A stretch of DNA of 64,000 nt from Polytrichum commune (lineage: Eukaryota; Streptophyta; Polytrichopsida; Polytrichales; Polytrichaceae), in assembly GCA_950295325.1 (NCBI GenBank), contig OX485806.1, forward strand, positions 5,582,001-5,646,000, given 5' to 3'. Below the pieces are notes generated by a model. It saw nothing but the letters and a program-made list of their open reading frames with translations, was not told the DNA's origin and ran no database searches. Of the stretch, positions 10,173-21,670 are shown one piece after another. The translations under genes and the position numbers were made by a program. Positions within the stretch are counted from its first letter, which is position 1; the number at the start of each line of letters is the position of its first letter.

Positions 10173-10552
10173 TAAGGTATGGGGTGGTATTTGGTTTGTT
10201 TTTTCGTGTTCTCCAACTTCTACCCAGTAAATTTACACAACAAAACTTGTGTTGCATTAGCAAATCTATGATGAAGCATCATTAGGAATCGGATTGAAAA
10301 TTGGACCTCCCATGATTTAGTTATGGTTATTGAAAGTGCACATTTTGCCGACTCCTTGATTGAATACATAGGTCCTCTCAATTGTGTTCCAGTGTTGAGT
10401 GTAGATTAGCTAATAGTATTTGAAGATGTAGTCCAATCTCTTTTCAACATGTGTCTTTATGGTGTTTTCTCTTTGAACCTCAACAAATCACAAACCTATC
10501 AAATATATGGGTCCGGTTAAGAAGAGGAACCAAATAATACCCACATGCCTTA
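10173..10552 (+). mobile_element. F1 MITE, complete copy
   Basis: The ends are TAAGGTATGGGGTGGTATTT and, reverse-complemented, TAAGGCATGTGGGTATTATT, continuing as TGGTT. This gives inverted ends of about 27 bp in a 380-bp element. Diagnostic inner words are GTTCTCCAACTTCTAC, TGTGTTGCATTAGCAAATCT, GATGAAGCATCA, TGAATACATAGGTCCTC and TGTAGTCCAATCTC. The end sequence resembles Tourist/Harbinger MITEs, but a 3-bp TWA duplication is not evident, so the superfamily is uncertain. This is the reference copy for the most abundant family in the window. Confidence 0.8.
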
Positions 10553-10649
10553 TTACTGTAGAGAGTTTCCTATTTCATCAAGAGTATGTACTTGAATGCA
10601 ATCATGAATGCATAAGAGACACCAATATTGAGAATTCTCCCAGGGTGGT

Positions 10650-11345
10650 GCACTTTCTTCATTGGAATCTTAAATGACGTGTGTGGGTCACTATAAAATT
10701 AAACCCCTATGTATGGGAACTTTATGGACAAAAAAAAATGTGCATACTAATGACATGCTAGAAAATGGATTCATGTATATATATACTAAGATTTTCAAAT
10801 GAACGTAATCAATGCCTACATTACATATACAAAATATGTTTATCTTGATTTAAATAGGCCTTTTACATATGGAATCCACTTCCAATGAGAAAGTCATTGA
10901 ACTTTTTTTCATCCATAGCATCTAACTCAACAATGACATCAAGAAAACATAGACTAGAGCATAATAACTTAGGCACAATCCAAAGAGCAAAGTTAAAGGG
11001 AGCCTATGGGCTATCCAAAAGCCTCCAATTTGTAAAAACCTAGAACTCAAATGCAAACCCTAGCAGGAATAAACATGGTAGTCATTGAGGACTATTACCA
11101 TATGACCACAACAGATGAAATTTTGAGTTGGATGAAACTAACACATCTATTGCCGATTTTTCTTCTAACCTTAGTGGTCCCTTTTGTACATCTACATAAA
11201 CTTCAAAATTATTAATACCCTTTTTAAATGTACAAACTAGAGAAGAAGCATACCTTTTCCCTTATGTGTACTATGTACGTTGATGCCTCAAATAATACCC
11301 CCTTCTTACACTCACGGCAGCTTGTAAGTGGTATGAAAAGTCCAC
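10650..11345 (+). repeat. Block A, copy 1 (uninterrupted)
   Basis: This block of about 700 bp is colinear with 55475-56585. Shared words in order include AAATAGGCCTT, AAAGTCATT, ATCCATAGCAT, GCCTCCAATTTGTAAAA, CAAATGCAAACCCTA, ACTATTACCATATGAC, CCCTTTTGTACATC and TACACTCACG. Here the word AGGCACAATCCAAAG is intact; at 55.8 kb the equivalent site is split by a hAT-type MITE. No coding frame is conserved between the copies. The element class is unknown. Confidence 0.75.
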
Positions 11346-11364
11346 CCCCTGGGGACCTTTCAAA

Positions 11365-11991
11365 CTTTGTGTGTTACAAAAGCTTTACAACTTAAACACA
11401 ATATTGTGGCTGCTATGAGCTCAAACCATTCAACCATAGGAGAGACAAAAGATGATCCTCTCTCCTCCCCCGAGCTCTCTCTTATACCCAAGGGTGTTCC
11501 TAGTCTTGTCCATCTTTATCCATAGTATTTAAAATATATTTTTAGAAGTCTCAAGTCTTATTAAAATTAGAGTGGAGCTCCTTTATCTATATACATAGAT
11601 CATTTCTCCGTATGATCCTTCTTATCTTTTGGCTCAATCACAATCCTCTAGTTGGAATTGTCTAATTCCAACTTGATGCATTCATCCATTCTTCTAATTA
11701 AGATTGTTTAATTCCAAATTCATCCAATCATCTACTCTTCTAGTGGGAAATGTCTAATTCCAACTAGATTCATATCATCCCGCTTGGAGTTGTCTAACTC
11801 TCATGCACAACTCCTTCATGGATTGTCTAGCCTCTATGGACCATTCTCTCTTGAGTTGTTTGACCTGATTCTTGCTTCGGAATTGTATGACCTAATTCTT
11901 TTCTTTGGAGTTGTTTGCCTCCAAACACCATCTGCTCACATGCTAAGTACAACAAAGTATGGTTAGTCTTTTTTTCTTGCACAATCCAACA
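11365..11991 (-). mobile_element. LTR-like block B, minus strand
   Basis: Read on the minus strand, the block opens at 11991 with TGTTGGATTGTGC, a typical LTR start. It passes through repeated GGAATTAGACAATTCC-type words and a TATA-like GGGTATAAGAGAG followed by GGGGGAGGAGAGAGGATCAT. It fades near TTGTAACACACAAAG. About 300 bp of it recurs on the plus strand at 56586-57000. No 5-bp TSD, PBS or coding domain was found, so it may be a solo LTR or fragment. Copia-type is a guess from the TGTTGG start. Confidence 0.5.
11640..11900 (-). repeat. Degenerate tandem array inside block B
   Basis: A phrase like TGGAATTGTCTAATTCCAAC recurs about seven times at irregular 30-45 base spacing with increasing divergence (11650, 11690, 11740, 11785, 11820, 11850, 11880 regions). 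Each unit is itself partly palindromic (GGAATT...AATTCC). Confidence 0.55.
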
Positions 11992-12589
11992 TTAGATCTT
12001 TATATCCAGGTATATCACAAATGATAGGTACAATCATATACAATAATCCCCCCCCCTCTCCAAAGGACATGATATACTAATTGTTACAAAGCGTTATTGT
12101 CAATGAAAAGTTATAGCAATGTATAACTCCAAATAGGGTTATTTGGAGTTATTGGTCATATATATATCTCCAAATAACTCCATAAATTTTAGCAATGTAT
12201 AAACTCCAAAAGCGATAAAGGGAGCTCTCTTGGTCATGGGACATAGTGTAAAGCATACTTAAACCAAGATGTAGTGTTCTTCATGAAAATCAAAGGTAGA
12301 AAAAACACTAATCTGTTTTTATTTGCCATAAAAACATATACCTTAAATAGATTGTTGAAAAAAAATTAATTTAGTAAAGTTAATTCTTAGGCATGGTCAC
12401 CTTATTTTAGCTGAGACAACCTATTTGGGGTCTCTCATTGGACACCAAACATTATCCATTTTGGACACATAGGATTTCATGTCACATTCTCATCCGTTTT
12501 CTAACATGCTCAACCTTGGTCACCTCTATATTTGGTGACCTTGCATAAAATAAAGTGGAACCACTACCCATTTGTAAGCCAAAAATTTT
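11992..12589. other. Unannotated DNA with F4-like scraps
   Basis: Two scraps resemble the inner F4 word (GTTATAGCAATGTATAACTC at about 12108 and TTAGCAATGTATAAACTCC at about 12188). Nothing else was recognised. A C9 run sits at 12048-12056. Confidence 0.4.
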
Positions 12590-14775
12590 GGCCGAATTGT
12601 TCAACTATAGGCTTAGGGTAGAAGCTGGGATGAAACTCATCCAGGTGAATGAAAATAGTTGAACTATAGGCTCAGTAGGTAGTTATAACTATAGTCTTAC
12701 GGCCATAGGAGGCCCTAGCAGGTAGTTAGAAAAACTATCGTCTCCCTCGCCCTGTAAGAGGGGAGGCATAGAAGGACAGAGCAGACATTCCTTAGATTGT
12801 TTTTGAGCGCATAGTTGAACTTATGGGCTTGTCTCCCTCAGCACAAGAGTCGTGTGAGGTTTTCATTGTGAAACTATCTTCAGGGTAAATATAGTGATCA
12901 CCGCAGTGATTGCGGGACACTGGATTCTACTGAAGTTTATTGTTAATTTTGATTTTGATTATGTCAAACGACTGAAGTGAGTCGAACTATTTTCTGGTTT
13001 CGGAGAAGTCATGAGAATTGTGAACTATTGTCCATTGTTGAAGTCGCCACCGATTGAGTGAGAGATTGATAACATAGTTGGTCAAGACAGAGTGTGCGTC
13101 TGTAACAATTGAGTGAGTAAGAGATAACAACCTATTGTCATTATTACATTGCGATTAATAGAGCGTGTGATTGCGATAGAAAGTGAGTAAGACAAAGCTG
13201 TGAAGAGTGAGCGTCCAAGAGTTAATGAGAGTGTAACCAATGTGAGCAGAGAATCAAAGCAAGTGTGAGAAGATGGAAGTTTCTGGAGTTGGAAGAAGAA
13301 GTACAATGTGGGAGATTAACAAATGAATGTAAGAGTGAAGACTATCGTCGCATAAGATCGAGCATTGAATAACTATAGCCTAAGTGCGAAGTCTTAAATA
13401 TTGTTGAACGAACTGAAATTGTGACCTGAGAGGAAGAAGATTGTGGCAGAAGAGAACTATCATCTATGTGAGGAAATATCGCATGTGTAAGAGATGGATG
13501 TTGAGCGAGAACCGCATTAAGGGTGACGAGTCAAGTCGCACTATGAGCATAGGGTGTTGACCCAACACAGAGATTGAGAGGATAGAACGATCGTCGAGAG
13601 AGGTCATTGTTATACAAAGAGCATGGTTGAACGATAGTCGGAATAACCCTGTGAGAGGGCGAACTGAGAGTTACCTGAGAGTTGTGAGAAATGATAAGAC
13701 CTGTGAATAGGCAGTGTTAGGAAGATGAATGGCCAAGTGTCAGCCTGTGAGTAAAACTATGGACCATTGTTAGCCTGTGTCAGACAGGGTGAGGAAGACT
13801 AAGGGTCCAGCGTTTGGGAATGACACAATGGACGATTGTTGAGGCCTGTGAGAGGCGTTATGATAAAATGATTATAGTTCAGCCATAAAGAGATTATAGT
13901 GAAATCCTACCTTTAGGCTGTTATTGTTGTAATTGAAAATAATGGAGATTGTGAGTAAGAGGGAAACTCAATCAACCGAGGTGATGAGAAATCATTTCTG
14001 ATCGGTTGATTAGAGAAAGTTGTGAGGGTTGTCAAGATTAAGTCGGATAGGATTGACTTTGGAGTATAATGAAGACCTAGGCATAAGTTAACCTAATTTC
14101 AATTGAATTGTAAGAGGGATTGAATTAACTTTGGTACATAAATGTTATCTAGGCATAAGTTAATTGGATCTTTATTAAGTTTTGATTGTTAAGTAGTCAA
14201 GAGAGAAGATCTTTGGGTATGGAATGCGATTTAATCCTTTCAACTATTGTCTTGTGTGTTACCCTGGTTGTTGTTGTTGCAGGTTGTGCAGGGCGACCAA
14301 GACTATAGCTTGACTGATAATGGTTAATTGCATAAGTTGTGAGTAATGATTAAATTTGGAATTAATGAATGAACAATTGTTTTGTATTGGAATTAACATT
14401 GACCAAGTAATAAAGGAATTGCTTTGAATTGAAGATGCATTGGCCAATGGTTATCAAAGACAATTGTGTTACTCAAAGACTATTGTTCTCGAAAGACTAT
14501 TGTTATACAAAATCTCATGACGAGATGGTTACTACTGAGACTGACACACATACCCTACTGAATGAGACACAGTGAGAGGAAATCAAGAGAGAGAAAGAGA
14601 GTGAAAGACATACCAGTCATGTTCTAGAGTGAATATAGCAAACCCTTTGGTCTAATTAATGAACTATGAAGTGACAAATGTCTGTAATAGACACTAGTTA
14701 AGCCTTCCTTAAGAGTCTGTACCCTAGTGTTTTGGGTTATTTAAGTGAGAGCAAAAACTAACTACACCATTTCTC
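12590..14775 (+). mobile_element. F6 large LTR-like repeat, copy 1
   Basis: This is long, purine-rich, non-coding DNA with a bias to G on the plus strand. Its right end (GTCTGTACCCTAGTGTTTTG then GGTTATTTAAGTGAGAGCAA and AACTAACTACAC) aligns with the right end of 23460-25230. Its middle (CCAATGGTTATCAAAGACAA, then TTGTGTTACTCAAAGA) aligns with the reverse complement of 33428-33480. The word ACTATNGTC occurs exactly at 12688, 12734, 13024, 13341 and 14243, with near matches between. The size and lack of frames suggest a long LTR or a LARD-type element; no LTR pair or PBS was proven. Confidence 0.55.
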
Positions 14776-14823
14776 AACCCATGAGAGATTTAAAAAATTT
14801 GTGTGGTCATGGTTAGTGGTCAC

Positions 14824-15218
14824 TACACTAAATATTGTACTTAGTGTCACCAATTATATTTGTCTTGCTCAATACTAATTGTAAACCACCCATGTAGTGT
14901 CTCTACCACTTAATATGAACCTACGATTATTTTTCAGTCCTTGTGATTTTTTATTAATATTTTCTTTAGCATTATAGATTGATAATGTTGCAATCACTAT
15001 CACTTCCTAAGTGTTTTTTCATCCAAATGTCAATCATCCTTAACTACCTGCAATTGTGGAAATGTTAGGATGCAAAATATACCAAAAATCAATGAACGAA
15101 AAGTAAGTTGAGATGACAATACTTGTAAACTTTTTATAATAAAACATAGTGTCATTAGAAAAGTTACCACAATGACATAAAATACCATATGACACTAAAT
15201 ACAATACTTAGTGTCGTG
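14824..15218 (+). mobile_element. F4-long MITE (about 395 bp)
   Basis: The left end reads ACACTAAATATTGTACTTAG then TGTCACC. The right end, reverse-complemented, reads CGACACTAAGTATTGTATTT then AGTGTCA. Each end is itself near-palindromic. Inner words are TTGTCTTGCTCAATACTAAT, CATCCAAATGTCAATCATCC and ATGACAATACTTGTAAAC. These recur in rearranged or partial copies at 50.65-51.06, 55.29-55.40 and 57.06-57.35 kb. There is no coding capacity. Confidence 0.7.
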
Positions 15219-15378
15219 CAAACATGCCCTTAGGTGATATCGGTGTGTACTATTAAGAAAACCATGCAGAGAATCACGTGTGCACATGTGTAATATTGAT
15301 TGCACATTCACTCCCATCCAACACATCTTTTCCATTTTCATTATGAAGTTGAGATGGCTATTGAAGAGTTTTGTAGTA

Positions 15379-15400
15379 GGGTGGATGGATGGATGGATGA
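15379..15400 (+). repeat. GGAT microsatellite
   Basis: Five units of GGAT or TGGA. Confidence 0.85.
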
Positions 15401-16708
15401 AATCGGGGTTAAGGTCAAGGTCACCACATGGTAACCACCAACCATTGGTTGCAGTCATCCCACCATCCACATTCAAAATATGATGAGACGGAGGGCTAGA
15501 GTTTCATGATCGAGCTAAACTATATTGCCTCATCTGCCTAGACAATTAAACTTTGGCAACATGTAACAAAATTTGTTAATTGGAGACTTTTTAATGATTT
15601 TGAAACTACTTAAGAATATGGTTTTCAAATAAAGAACAACAAAAACACAAGTATATATTCAATGTGACTTAATAAACTGATTTGTGTGGGTGGCACTAAC
15701 CAATTTGGCACAAATACATGTATATATTAAGCCATTTGCATATATTTTGAGACTTTTCAGAGTCTCCGATTAATGAATATAGTGATAAATATGTGGTTGT
15801 AATAAGGTGGCACCAGGTGAACATTTAGTGATCTTCCACTTAACCCTTCCCCCTTTTTTCTTAACACATTGTTTTCATGGCTGCTAGTTTTGAGGTTTTT
15901 CATCCAAATAATTCGGGTTGCTTCTCTCCCCCCCCCCGCCTTGTCCATTTGCTTTGCCTAGGTGGACACTTGGCACCTTTGATGTGGAAAAGGCCGTGTA
16001 CGTAAAATGGTACTTCCACCACTTCATGCAAAGTGTCTCCGTCCCCTTTCACATGGTGGAGGTGGAGGTGAGGTGGCAATTGCTTTGGCATTGATTTTTA
16101 TTTCTATATTTCTATATGCCATTTGTTAACTTTGGTACAAATGGGCAACAAGTCAATTGCAAGAAAGTGAAAGTTAGAACTACCAAAGGGGAGCTTGTCT
16201 CAAGACCCCTTATAGTTTCTACCAAGTCAAACTTACTATCATCAAATTAAAGTTGCCAAAATAAGGAAATAAAAAACGTGATGGAGCTTTGGAGATGGCC
16301 ACAAACTCTCTATTCAAAGACACGGTCGTTCTTGTTTGTTTGCATGCGACCCAAGGAATAACGACTCGGAAGATAGAGCCAAACCCGAATTCAACTTCAA
16401 GATCGATTTCTTGTTTGTGGACGCCTCTCCCGTGCTTTTGAGATTGTTGTTACTTTTGACCCAGAAATAAATGAAATTTGGAGTTTGATCTTTACGTTGG
16501 AATCAATGCATTCATTATGGAACAAGATGCTCTTCACCTTTGAAGCATCCTTTCTTTCTTTTCACTCACACCAAAAAAAAAAAAAATTGTAGCATTGCAT
16601 AATCTCAAATAAGTGCCCACACGAACTAATAGTGTAAGTGTATCCAACCTACAAGTGTAACCCCTTGGGGCAATCCCTTTCTTGCAATTGATTTTTCAAT
16701 TTGTGCCA

Positions 16709-16709
<1 letters not shown>

Positions 16710-16748
<39 letters not shown>
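16710..16748 (+). repeat. AAT microsatellite
   Basis: About 13 uninterrupted TAA units. Confidence 0.95.
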
Positions 16749-16751
<3 letters not shown>

Positions 16752-17628
16752 CCCTAATGTACATCGGTACTATCTCATTCTTCAGCTCCAATTATTTGGA
16801 TACTACTTCAATGTTTGCATTTATTTCATATGGCCATAAACGTTCAATCAAATAGAGTGCATGTTGGCTTAAAAACTTGCATGAAAATTTGAACTTGAAA
16901 GTTTCATTTTTCATTTCGAACAACTATGAGAAGAAAACACGCACACACACACGATACATATTTCTATCACACAAAACTTGCATGATGTTTAACATGGTTA
17001 TATATTTTTAAATAAATACACAAGGGGGTCAAAAGTACGCAACCACTCGGCTCCAATCTTGTACATTGTGAAAGTGATGTTGTCAAGTGTGGCATGTCGC
17101 CATTCCATACACACTTCAAAGTTACCCAATGTATTATACACTACAAGATTTTCTAGCACACACACATGTTCTTCTCTAGAAAGAAAGAAAGAAAATTATG
17201 TATATAGATATATACATAGATAGGCAACCGTGAGACTCGTTACTTAGAATGGATACAACTCAAAATAAGTGTAGGTAGGTGATTAAGTTCTAGGGTTAGG
17301 AACTCTAAGAAGGATGACTTGGTGGTCACTTGTCATTTTTATCAAAGACATTCTTTGTGACATTATCTTGTGACACGTCCTCAATGGCCATACGGTCATT
17401 GTCATCATCTCTTCACGGTTCATACACAAGAGAGGTCCGTGGTGGCCACATGTCATCGTCACAAAAAGTTAATGGCCACCTCTCTAGCATTCGAGGTCAA
17501 TTGTCATGCCATGGAGACTTCAACAAGGTACTTATCTTCTTTAATAGACGTAGCCAAAAAAAATCCTTATATTTCAAAATAAAATAAAGGCAGTCATAGA
17601 GTAAAATGAATCAATCTTTTTTAAAATC

Positions 17629-18238
17629 ATCTACACCTATATGTGCAATTAGGTTGACTTTGCAAATAGGTTGACTTTTTACCCATGCAAAACTACTTTG
17701 GCTCAACATTAGTGTTGGTCTAGTATCGTCTTTTATGATACGATTCATGAAGTCATAATGAGGATTTCATATTTTGTGAAATCAACAGGGCATGAGTATT
17801 TGACGATATGATTGTTTTCGATATCGTTTAGTCTATATATCATGAAAGAAACCTCATACCTAGGCAAAATCGCCTAGTCTCAATACAGTTTAAAATGATG
17901 TTGATCCAAATTATTCGGGTACTTAAACAAAGATTCTCTTACCTTGACAAATCCACCAAATATCAAAATTTGGCAGGTTCTAAAATTTTGATACCCACAT
18001 GCACATTCTTTCAAACCATAATTGATGTTGATCATTGACACGAAGGATTCGTTTATACACCATACCAACACTAGTCAAAGTCATACCACAATTTAATTTC
18101 ATACATGAATCTGTGTAAGCAACCACATTAGAAGAAGAAGAAATCATGTATCTTGTTATTGTGATGATACCTACTTGAAATAGTGTGGAATGTCGCTAAA
18201 TTAGCATGAGTCAACCTAATTGTGAAAATTAGTGTGGA
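17629..18238. mobile_element. F2 MITE, interrupted by an F3 MITE
   Basis: The left part reads ACACCTATATGTGCAATTAG then GTTGAC and TTTACCCATGCAAAACTACT. The right part reads AATAGTGTGGAATGTCGCTA then AATTAGCATG and CAACCTAATTGTG. These are the two halves of F2 (compare 27444-27676), separated by the F3 element at 17709-18074. Inside the left end GGTTGACTTTGCAAATAGGT shows a local duplication of GGTTGACTTT. Confidence 0.7.
17709..18074 (+). mobile_element. F3 MITE nested in F2
   Basis: The ends are TAGTGTTGGTCTAGTATCG and, reverse-complemented, CTAGTGTTGGTATGGTGTAT. Inner words are CTCATACCTAGGCAAAATCG then CCTAGTCTCAATA, TGATGTTGATCCAAAT, ATCCACCAAATATCAA and TTTTGATACCCACATG. All recur in the same order at 20.3 and 58.2 kb. 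TCAA occurs at both borders and may be a short TSD, but this is not decisive. Length is about 366 bp with no coding frame. Confidence 0.75.
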
Positions 18239-20255
18239 GGATTCCCCAAGCAAAAGAATCAACATCATTTCTTACTTCCCACTAGCTTAAATCCCATAAT
18301 CATGTGGAGAGGGGCATAATGGGTGACAATTCGGAAGACTAACTTTGACACATTCTTTATGAGGAGGGGCATCTTGACGGATTTTGTTTCACAACACCCA
18401 CCAAAGGGGTACTAAAAACATATGCCGTAAAAGGCTTACTGCTAGATTCATTTCAATTTAATCTCACTAGATTTATTTTGGAGTTAGTGACCGTGATTTT
18501 GGGTTTAATGTAATTGTTAACAGTAGTCCCTTGGCGTTACATAATAATGAATGTTTTCAGTGCAATGGGCAATTGTGAGCATTGGAGCTTCGTGGTGTTT
18601 TTGTAAATTCATCCATTGTGGATAAGGCAGCTCTAGTAAAAATTAAACCTTACATGGTTGAAAGCCGTTTCATCTCAATTAGACCCCACTTGACTAAAAC
18701 TTGAGGCATTCACCAATCATTTTTAGAGCGTATTATTTTGAAATAGAATATTTGCAGGTGTAGTAGTGGTCACAATAAACAGGGTGCACAATAAGTGTAG
18801 TTTGTGGTATACATGTGCACTAAGGAGGTATTTGTTTGGGGGGCATTATGTAAGGGATCTTTATTTGAATGCACCCTATTGTTATGAATGAAATGCCACT
18901 TTTGTTTATTTATTGACCCCATTGTTACTTATAGGATTTAGGATACATCAATTTATAGGATGCTATGTTTGTTAGAAAGAAATTTTTTTGGCATAAATCC
19001 TCAGCTATACTAAACATATGTGCCCAAATCCAACAACTGTACACATGACATACACAACAGATATAGATGACATAGTACACTTCAATCTAGTAATTGAGGC
19101 CACCCAAATTCTCATGTATATATCTGAACCATAACAAAAAAAAGAAAAACTTAAACTTAAACAAAAACAAACAACATATCCCACATGAAATGAACACCTA
19201 TCAAATATTCTTGCAACCTTATTCCACTAGAACATAAATGATTATTGATTTCAAATGATGCATTGCAAAAGGTAGGGGATGAAATATGGTAAGACAATTC
19301 CAATAACACATTGAATGTGCTTGCCTAGTGCTTATAAACACTACAACCTTGCATTCAATCAATTCAGACAAGCCCCCAATGAAACAAATCGTTTGCATCA
19401 CAATCTCAAAATCATGGAATGTATGATACAAGGTCACTCCTAATGTCTAGATGACCACCCAAAAAAACCTACTACCAACATTCACAAGACGCATGTCCCT
19501 CCAATAACTCATCAAATGCTTGCAATTAACTGCATGTTTCACCATATTGTTGTATTCATAGTTCTTGACTTGCATATCAATAAAATGGTCTTCTAGATGC
19601 ATTTCATTGTTGAGGGTTCATAAAGTCATTTTGTTGCACAACATCTTCAGGATCTAGGGTATGTACTTGACCCCTTTCTTAATAGTCATTCCCGCCCCCC
19701 CCCCTCTAGTGCCCACATAACGGTAGGTATGAAGTACTTAATATGCTTTTTATGCAACCATTTTTCTTCAATAAGGCTAAATATTTTATGACACTTTCTC
19801 CTAGGAAATAATTGGACCCTATATTTTAACCACCACATGTCCTAAACTTTTCTAAGTGCCCGTCCTGAGTCCCAACAATTTCATCTCCCCAATAGATGAG
19901 TCTATGAGTTTATGAAGTTGCAGCTTTTGTAAGGATGTCATATCAATATTTGTCCCATTGTACAACTCAAATGTACAAGTTGTCCTCCTAGTGAGTTTAA
20001 TGAATGAGTATTTGGCTAGAGCCCCATGGTGCCTATGTGAACTCATCCCTTGAAAAGGTTGGAAAATGCAATGAACTACTCTATAACATACTCTTTTTTA
20101 ACAACATTTGGAATACGGAATTGGCATCATGCACTCCAAATTTGTCTAGTTGGACTCGCATGAAAACGATTTGACCTTCAACCTATAGAAAACTTGTTTT
20201 ATTGGAGACCCTTTATCCACGATGGGCGACTTCACACAAACAACCATGAAGCTCC
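18239..20255. other. Unannotated DNA
   Basis: About 2 kb in which I recognise no gene and no repeat-family member. A C10 run lies at 19695-19704. Confidence 0.45.
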
Positions 20256-20633
20256 AACCGACATTGGACTATCTCTTCTTTTTTGGGGGTACTAGTTGGG
20301 TATCTATAATGAGTTATTTATGTGCTTTTGATGCCAATAGAGTATGAGTGTTTAAAATCATGTCATATTTTTATAACATTTAGGTCTATATACCATGCAA
20401 GGCCCTTCATACCTGGGTAAAATTGTCCTAGTATCAATATGATTTTGAATGGTTTTGACCCAAATAATATGTTATGCATACAAAGATTCTATGACCTTGA
20501 GATAAATCCACCAATTATCAATATTTGACTGGTACAACACTTTTAATACCTCCGAGTATGTTATTAATTACCGTCATTGATGTTGATTACCAATACCTTA
20601 CAAATTCATCAATATACCAGTCCAACATCGGTT
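20256..20633 (+). mobile_element. F3 MITE
   Basis: The left end AACCGACATTGGACT pairs with the right end, reverse-complemented AACCGATGTTGGACT. Inner words CTTCATACCTGGGTAAAATT, CCTAGTATCAATATGATTTT, TTTGACCCAAATAATA and TCCACCAATTATCAATATTT match the 58.2-kb copy. Length is about 378 bp. Confidence 0.75.
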
Positions 20634-21487
20634 CCAACTAGAGGAGTGTCCACGATTTACTGTAGGTTCTCCCGTTAGTGCTCTCAATTTCAATTTCCAA
20701 GTTTATGAATCAAACTACAAATACAAAGTCTCAATGCCATGGCTCGATATTGGATTCTTGTTTTTGAATGCTACTAATGACCTATGATTAGGGAACTTCA
20801 ATTGAGCAATTTCATGGTATTCCAACGGGGTCTTTAATGTAAATTCTCATCATGTCATTACTACATGTGTGTTTTGTGAGGTTTCTTAGATGCACGGGAG
20901 TTTATGGCAAAGATTCGTGGCGTTTACGTAAACTCATTCATTGTGAAGGTGAAAATGTAGCGAAGCATTCTATAACTTTGAAATTAATATATTCAGGTGT
21001 TTTGAACCCATAAATGACATCAATAACTCCAAATTAGTCTACTGAAGTTCAATTGGAATGAATCGGCTCTCAATTTGTAGGGGATTTGCCATTGTAGTCA
21101 CTTATGTTATTCATCCTCCCCATAGTCTTTTCTTCTAGGAATGGTCTTCACTAATGCAAGGCAACAAGTCCAACTCTAGGAGATTGAATCTAGGAAGTTT
21201 CATAGAGATTGTTAGTCACCATATTCAACGCTATAATTAATATGGGGAGGATCTCGAAAGCATTATCCCCGACAAAAAATTGCAAATTTTAACGCCCCAA
21301 ATATTATTTGGAAGGTGCTTGCAATAACTTTGACTTAGACTATCAAAATTTATCATGTGAAGTATAATATCTTGTGCAATGTCTAAATCATTTATTTTCA
21401 TTCCATATGGTCAACACTTGCATCCATAGAACCATGTAACTCCGTATACTAAGTAACACTAAACATCATAACATTGTAACTATTTGA
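20634..21487. other. Unannotated DNA
   Basis: No gene or repeat-family match was recognised. Confidence 0.45.
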
Positions 21488-21500
21488 TACACACAAGTAT

Positions 21501-21670
21501 CAGGTCCAAGATGGTCCTAAACTAGTAGATGATAGTCGAGAGGTATCCAAAATCCAAATGGAGTGGTTGGCAGTTCAATTCCTAACTGTGATTTTTTCTC
21601 TCTACTTGATAGAAAAACTAGTCAAGTAGCCACACGCCTCTTGTGTTCCAGAAACTCATTATTAAAAAAT
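21501..21670 (+). mobile_element. F7 SINE with perfect 13-bp TSD
   Basis: The 170-bp insert is flanked by the exact direct repeat TACACACAAGTAT at 21488-21500 and 21671-21683. From the 5' end it holds GGTCCAAGATGGTCCTAAAC, a box-A-like TGATAGTCGAGAGG, CCAAATGGAGTGGTTGG, and a box-B-like AGTTCAATTCC about 45 bases further on. Then come TTTCTCTCTACTTGATAGAA and GCCACACGCCTCTTGTGTTC, ending in a short A-rich tail (ATTATTAAAAAA). Box spacing and order suit a tRNA-derived pol III promoter. A long TSD with an A-rich tail is the signature of LINE-driven insertion. Confidence 0.85.

Larger units (their letters stand above)
15219..17628. other. Unannotated AT-rich DNA with microsatellites
   Basis: No gene or repeat-family member was recognised. 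Visible features are a GGAT repeat (about 15379-15400), a C10 run (15928-15937), an A run near 16573, an AAT array (16710-16748), a short CA repeat near 16940 and a GAAA repeat near 17180. Short frames here have no recognisable motif. Confidence 0.45.

Noticed and set aside
12590-14775. Coding interior of an LTR retrotransposon in F6
   Set aside because: No gag, protease, RT, RNase H or integrase motif could be read on either strand; stops are dense in all frames.
16710-16748. CRISPR-like regular repeats
   Set aside because: Simple AAT microsatellite. No array with unique spacers exists anywhere in the window, and the DNA is eukaryotic.
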